Assembly: GCA_018895765.1 (NCBI GenBank)
Contig: JAHINX010000038.1
Location: forward strand, 1-37,421
DNA length: 37,421 nucleotides
Direction of reading: 5' to 3'
DNA from: Patescibacteria group bacterium
Lineage (GTDB): Bacteria; Patescibacteriota; Patescibacteriia; GCA-002772895
A program made the translations under genes and the position numbers. Shown here in pieces: positions 33,964 to 37,421 of this stretch. The stretch's first letter is position 1. Every line of letters begins with the position of its first letter. The notes below the pieces were generated by a model. The model ran no database searches. It worked only from the letters and a program-made list of their open reading frames with translations, and was not told where the DNA came from.

Positions 33964-35232
33964 TCAATGCGTCGCACAAGAAATACACGGGTCATAGGCG
34001 CGGACTAATGATTTTATTTTTAAAGCGCGTTCTGCATCCGGCAAATCCTTTATCTGCAATAAATATACTTTTAAGCTGTGTTCTAAATCATTTAAAAATT
34101 GGGCTGTCGGCGTTATTGTATTGGAGTCAATTATTCTGCCGTCTTTTCCAACCTTATAATAATGAATGAGCGTTCCACGGGGCGCTTCAACAGAGCCGAT
34201 GCCTTCGCCCTCGCGCAACACTATTTTCTGCCTCGAAGAGCGCGGGATATTAAGAGACAATAATTTTTCGCAAATATTTTTTATTTCTTCTATTGCATGG
34301 ACAACTTCTATCCATTGGGCAATTAAATTATAAAATTGATTGCTTTTTATTTTGTCCTGCGGCAATTTTTTAAATATTTTTTTCGCTTCCGGATTTAATA
34401 ATTCATACTGATTCAACATTCTTGCCAAAGCGCCGACAAAATAATGGCGATTATAAAGCTCCGTTTGTTTTACTACACTCTTTGGTTTTTGCAGTTCTTT
34501 TATTGTCCCATAAAATTTTTCCAAATTCATATCTAGTCCTTGGCCGGAAATAATCCTTTCGTCGTCGCCATAAAAGTTATATTCTCCTTTAGAGCTATTG
34601 GAAACAGGGCGGAGTTCTGTTTCAAGCTCCGGTAACTTTATTTTTCCTGCTAAAAAAGCATAAAAATTTAGCGCAAATTTTAAATTTTTATCACATTCTT
34701 TCAATATTTCTTCTATCTTATATTTATCCGGCAATACTTTAAATCCTCCGACTTCTGTTGAAATAGGATGAATCGCCCGTCCACCGACTATTTCCATAAT
34801 TTTTATAGAAAAATCGCGCAGAGAAAAAGCCAACTCTGCTTCTTTTGGATATTTTTTTATAAGTTTTATATCATTTGTTTCTCCCAAAAAATCAGGGCCC
34901 GATAAAAGAGCAACATGAACAACATGGGATTGCATTATCTCGCCTAACATCAAAAGCTTTCTAAACAGAATAACAATTTTATCTACCTTGACTCCCAAAG
35001 CATTCTCCAATGCCTTAATAGAAGACATATTGTGGACTACAGGACATACTCCACAAACTCGGCAATTGATAACTGGCACATCTTGATATGGTCTTCCGCG
35101 TAGTATTCCCTCAATCAGTCGGGCGCCTTCCAAAACATCTACAAATGCCTCTTTTATATTTCCACTCTGAAGCGAAGCCTCAAATCCCATGTGACCCTCG
35201 ATCTTGTCTATGTGGTGTATTTTTATTTTCAT
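33964..35232 (-). CDS. [NiFe] hydrogenase large (alpha) subunit
   Basis: Catalytic subunit holding the Ni-Fe centre. N-terminal motif NCRVCGVCPVVH (R58, C60, C63, H67) and C-terminal motif DPCISCATH (C416, C419, H422) supply the four cysteine ligands. N-terminal HHIDKIEGHMGFE is typical of group 3 (cytoplasmic, bidirectional) enzymes. The protein stops exactly at the histidine where maturation proteases normally cut, so there is no C-terminal propeptide. Five bases separate it from the small-subunit gene. The 422-aa length is normal. Lack of signal peptides on both subunits indicates a cytoplasmic enzyme. Group 3b/3c affinity is inferred. Confidence 0.93.
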   Translation of the reverse strand: MKIKIHHIDKIEGHMGFEASLQSGNIKEAFVDVLEGARLIEGILRGRPYQDVPVINCRVCGVCPVVHNMSSIKALENALGVKVDKIVILFRKLLMLGEIMQSHVVHVALLSGPDFLGETNDIKLIKKYPKEAELAFSLRDFSIKIMEIVGGRAIHPISTEVGGFKVLPDKYKIEEILKECDKNLKFALNFYAFLAGKIKLPELETELRPVSNSSKGEYNFYGDDERIISGQGLDMNLEKFYGTIKELQKPKSVVKQTELYNRHYFVGALARMLNQYELLNPEAKKIFKKLPQDKIKSNQFYNLIAQWIEVVHAIEEIKNICEKLLSLNIPRSSRQKIVLREGEGIGSVEAPRGTLIHYYKVGKDGRIIDSNTITPTAQFLNDLEHSLKVYLLQIKDLPDAERALKIKSLVRAYDPCISCATH

Positions 35233-35237
35233 AATAA

Positions 35238-36014
35238 TTATTTTGTTTTCTTGTTTTTTTGTTTTCTTGTTTTTATGATTTTATCCTTCACCCCAAATAT
35301 CTCCAGAATTTCCTCACGTCGGACCTTTCCTACCATCTTATCGATCAATTTAAAGTGACTTTCAAAATTAGCTCCTTCATAAGGACCGCGGCAAGCCTCG
35401 CAAGGCATTTTTGATTTCAAACAAACCGCATTACACCCTCCAAGCGTTATCGGGCCCATGCATGGTTCTCCCTTCATCAACAGACATTCATATCCACGCC
35501 TTTGGCATTCGTAGCAAACAGTTCTTTGGGCTATTGTCGGCCTCCTTCCATTTATTAAATCATATGCAATCCGCAAAAATTCTTCCGGGTTTATTGGGCA
35601 GGTTGGAATATTATAATCAACCTTGACAACATCTTCCATATCCATTATTTCCGGATTCTCTATTGTTTCAGGATATTTATATATTTCTGCCATTAACCTT
35701 TCTTTTCCTCTGTAATTTTTCATTTTATGGATTCCGCCAAACTGCGCGCAATTGCCGAGAGTCACAAAAATCTTGGCATATTGCCTTGCTTTTTTTGCGA
35801 CTTCCAAATTTTCGCGCGTTATCGTTGACCCTTCTACAAAAGCAATATCAAACGGCTCCCATTTCATTGGCTCGTCTTCCAAAAATTTATATTCAACAAG
35901 CTCTACTCCTTCTATCGCCTTAAGAAGCTCTCTTGGTTTAGTTGAAATTATATTTTCGCACCCCTCGCAAGAAGTGAGCGAAAAAATCCCGATTTTTATT
36001 TTTTTATCTTTCAT
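35238..36014 (-). CDS. [NiFe] hydrogenase small (delta) subunit
   Basis: Electron-transfer subunit (258 aa). Proximal [4Fe-4S] ligands: C16 and C19 in TSCEGC, C89 in LGNCAQFGG, C139 in PTCPI. The C-terminal part has eight further cysteines (C167, C170, C177, C185, C194, C198, C205, C208: VCYEC, GEPCMGPITLGGCNAVC, PCEACRGP), enough for two more clusters as in HydD/MvhG-type group 3 subunits. No twin-arginine signal. A lysine-rich tail (KTRKQKNKKTK) is encoded by repetitive AAAACAAG-type sequence. It overlaps the upstream gene by 11 bases. No diaphorase (HydB/HydG) gene is present. Confidence 0.92.
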   Translation of the reverse strand: MKDKKIKIGIFSLTSCEGCENIISTKPRELLKAIEGVELVEYKFLEDEPMKWEPFDIAFVEGSTITRENLEVAKKARQYAKIFVTLGNCAQFGGIHKMKNYRGKERLMAEIYKYPETIENPEIMDMEDVVKVDYNIPTCPINPEEFLRIAYDLINGRRPTIAQRTVCYECQRRGYECLLMKGEPCMGPITLGGCNAVCLKSKMPCEACRGPYEGANFESHFKLIDKMVGKVRREEILEIFGVKDKIIKTRKQKNKKTK

Positions 36015-36756
36015 AATTCGCTAAATCTAAATTTAACTTTGTCCAATATTTTAATTGCGCGATTTCGTTTTCTCCCAATACTTCACAAAATGAACTCCAA
36101 TGAAAAGATATCCAGTCGCCAAGACACGCTTCGCCAAACTCGCAAAATATTTTTTTAGAAGTAATTTCGCCAAATGCCAGCTGGCCTTCTTTAAAAACAA
36201 GCGGACGATATAAAACTTCTGCTATTTCTTTTGAAATATTCTGTACCTTGCCCCAGCCGATTCTGCATTCATCCATTGTATATAATGTATGAGGATTTTC
36301 CGTATGCCCCGTCCGCTTCCAAATATTAAAAACATGAAAGGAATGGTGGGCATTTGCGCGCCTTGGTATTTTTCCGCTTAATTCCTCAATAGCTTTTTTT
36401 GGTAATTTCTTTTTTAATTTCAGGTCATCTGTTAAATGATAAAATAATTTGGCGCCTCCTGATCTTTCTAAAAAACTATTTCCAACCCAATAAGCGCGCA
36501 CTATTTTTTCATCAAACAAATTTTTTTCTTTATTCGTATGGGCAATATGGCGAAGATACGGAAAGAGCGTTTCAAATTTTTCCAGATTTTCTATAAGCCC
36601 CCCGTCCTTCGCTAAAGCTTCGGACGGCAAGCCACTTTCAATATATTGCAAAAGCTCTCTATTTTGATCCGGGCCACAATAACCAAGCCTGTTGGGGCGG
36701 TATGCGTATTTTGCGCAGGTTAGGATGCTACTCTGCAAACTTGGTGCTAATACCAT
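36004..36756 (-). CDS. Hydrogenase-linked conserved protein of unknown function (DUF6390-like)
   Basis: 250 aa, no signal peptide or membrane helix. Landmarks: CAKYAYRPNRLGYCGPDQN near the start, FPYLRHIAHTN, IVRAYWVGNSFLE, HHSFHVFNIWKRTGHT, MDECRIGWGKV, and FCEFGEACLGDWISFHWSSFCEVL. From memory this resembles DUF6390, a family seen beside hydrogenase genes; the number should be confirmed. Several His/Cys/Asp residues (C27, HH, DEC) could bind metal or Fe-S, so a maturation or assembly role is possible. Its 3' end overlaps the small-subunit gene, proving co-translation. Residues about 42-53 (GLPSEALAKDGG) come from an in-frame palindromic repeat. Confidence 0.75.
   Translation of the reverse strand: MVLAPSLQSSILTCAKYAYRPNRLGYCGPDQNRELLQYIESGLPSEALAKDGGLIENLEKFETLFPYLRHIAHTNKEKNLFDEKIVRAYWVGNSFLERSGGAKLFYHLTDDLKLKKKLPKKAIEELSGKIPRRANAHHSFHVFNIWKRTGHTENPHTLYTMDECRIGWGKVQNISKEIAEVLYRPLVFKEGQLAFGEITSKKIFCEFGEACLGDWISFHWSSFCEVLGENEIAQLKYWTKLNLDLANYER
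36599..36637. repeat. In-frame palindromic repeat encoding SEALAKDGG
   Basis: CCGTCC-TTCGCTAAAGCTTCG-GACGG hairpin, about 39 bases (13 codons). It has the same word and the same reading frame as the ligase insertion at 15.07 kb. Confidence 0.8.
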
Positions 36757-37177
36757 ATGATGATTGCGGTTTAAATCTATAAAATAAAAGCACTCCTACT
36801 GCAAAAAGGCACGAAACTGCAAACTGGCTCAATGTAAAAATTTTGGTAATAAAAATGCTATTCAAAAACGTAGTAATTATTGATGCCGGAACCAAAGCGA
36901 CGCTGACAAGCGAAACCGGCGCAAATTTTAATGCCTTGTACCAGACGAACACATAGCCGAAAAGCAACGCCGAACTCAAAATAAGCCAACCTATATTGCC
37001 ATAATTTATTGCGGAAACAAATCCGCCTCTGCCTGTAAAAAATAAAAATATTATCAAAAATACCGCGCCAAAAAACATTCTGCCCCAGGCAACAATTTCC
37101 GAGCTTAAACCAGCTAAAACTTTTTTTGCTAAAACAAATTCAGCCGCCCAAAATAAAGTTGCGCCAAAAACAAGCAA
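36728..37177 (-). CDS. EamA/DMT-type transporter, C-terminal half
   Basis: Second EamA repeat of a drug/metabolite transporter: about five helices, with GATLFWAAEFVLAKKVL, SSEIVAWGRMFFGAVFLI, WYKALKFAPVSLVSVALVPASIITTFLNSIF. Family members have about 280-300 aa with two such repeats; only one is here. The TTG start is nominal: the frame reads on upstream with recognisable EamA sequence (LIFLGSFILTGFNGWNFGIGDL) to about 37241. There the resemblance stops, and a stop codon comes at 37340. So the N-terminal half is missing. It overlaps the hydrogenase-linked gene by 29 bases. Confidence 0.75.
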   Translation of the reverse strand: MLVFGATLFWAAEFVLAKKVLAGLSSEIVAWGRMFFGAVFLIIFLFFTGRGGFVSAINYGNIGWLILSSALLFGYVFVWYKALKFAPVSLVSVALVPASIITTFLNSIFITKIFTLSQFAVSCLFAVGVLLFYRFKPQSSYGISTKFAE

Positions 37178-37235
37178 ATCGCCTATTCCAAAATTCCACC
37201 CATTAAATCCGGTTAGAATAAAACTTCCTAAAAAG

Positions 37236-37421
37236 ATGAGGTTTTTTGCAGGAATGTATGGGTGTCCTAAAGAGCGAAATAGTGTTAGAGGTTTAGTTGA
37301 TGTGGAAGGGATGGATATGACTAAAAATCTTTTTGTTAATTATTCTATAGAACTATTAGAAAAAAAGAGAATCCTTCCTATAAACTCTGGGCATCTTATG
37401 GGGGGTGGTGGAGAAGATGGA
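37236..37421 (+). other. Open frame running off the window, possibly a foreign or misjoined segment
   Basis: From ATG 37236 a + strand frame stays open to the edge (62 codons: MRFFAGMYGCPKERNSVRGL...LMGGGGEDG, given by its ends). The purine-rich, GT-rich composition of about 37240-37421 differs from the preceding sequence. I do not recognise a family, and the 5' limit of any gene is unclear. It begins where the EamA similarity on the other strand breaks off. Confidence 0.3.

Overview
The window looks like a piece of an AT-rich Patescibacteria (Candidate Phyla Radiation) genome, most likely a Parcubacteria-type lineage. The evidence is gene content and style: an array of five short VirB2-like pilins, a lamin-tail-domain surface protein, a SpoIID-domain protein, a DUF5652-type membrane protein, GT-C glycosyltransferases, several conserved proteins of unknown function, weak or absent Shine-Dalgarno (SD) sites at many genes, and no complete biosynthetic pathway. 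This assignment is inference; there is no rRNA gene in the window.

Layout. 1-8 kb (+ strand): end of a lamin-tail surface protein, tRNA-Gly(GCC), a SpeD-like pyruvoyl decarboxylase, PolX, a DHH phosphoesterase, tRNA-Leu(UAA), RuvB and a small membrane protein. 8-13.2 kb (- strand): two coiled-coil or hypothetical proteins, a PH-domain membrane protein, a 3-TM protein and a large SpoIID protein, the last driven by a consensus promoter. 13.3-19.9 kb (+): Wzx-type flippase, O-antigen ligase, tRNA-Ser(CGA), small hypotheticals, GalU and an orphan solute-binding protein. 20.2-23.1 kb (+): five tandem VirB2/TrbC-like pilins. 23.1-24.9 kb (-): two GC-rich lipoproteins and a small membrane protein. 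25-30 kb (-): GT2 plus two GT-C membrane glycosyltransferases and a phosphoglucose/phosphomannose isomerase. 30.1-32.4 kb (-): ferredoxin, IscU, IscS and IscR. 32.5-36.8 kb (-): a short HypA-like protein, a GC-rich orphan gene, and a hydrogenase operon (large subunit, small subunit, unknown partner). The right edge holds a broken EamA transporter.

The genes form a cell-envelope and glycan set (GalU, PGI/PMI, flippase, ligase, GTs, SpoIID), a surface-appendage set (pilins), and a redox set in which the Isc proteins and ferredoxin could serve the Fe-S clusters and electron flow of a minimal soluble [NiFe] hydrogenase.

The most unusual layer lies between and inside the genes. Many intergenic spacers are large palindromes whose left arm touches the upstream stop codon and whose right arm reaches the downstream start or SD site. 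Each spacer uses its own short 'word'. Two of them (139-aa protein and HypA-like gene) share an ACGGGGTATG start context that the opposite arm can sequester. All three tRNA genes are followed by partial copies of their own 3' ends, including a 68-bp tandem array of the 3' half of tRNA-Ser. At least five palindromic repeats sit in frame inside protein genes, encoding peptides such as EALAK(N/D)GG, LWKRGVRGDLI and SPLSRGRREG.
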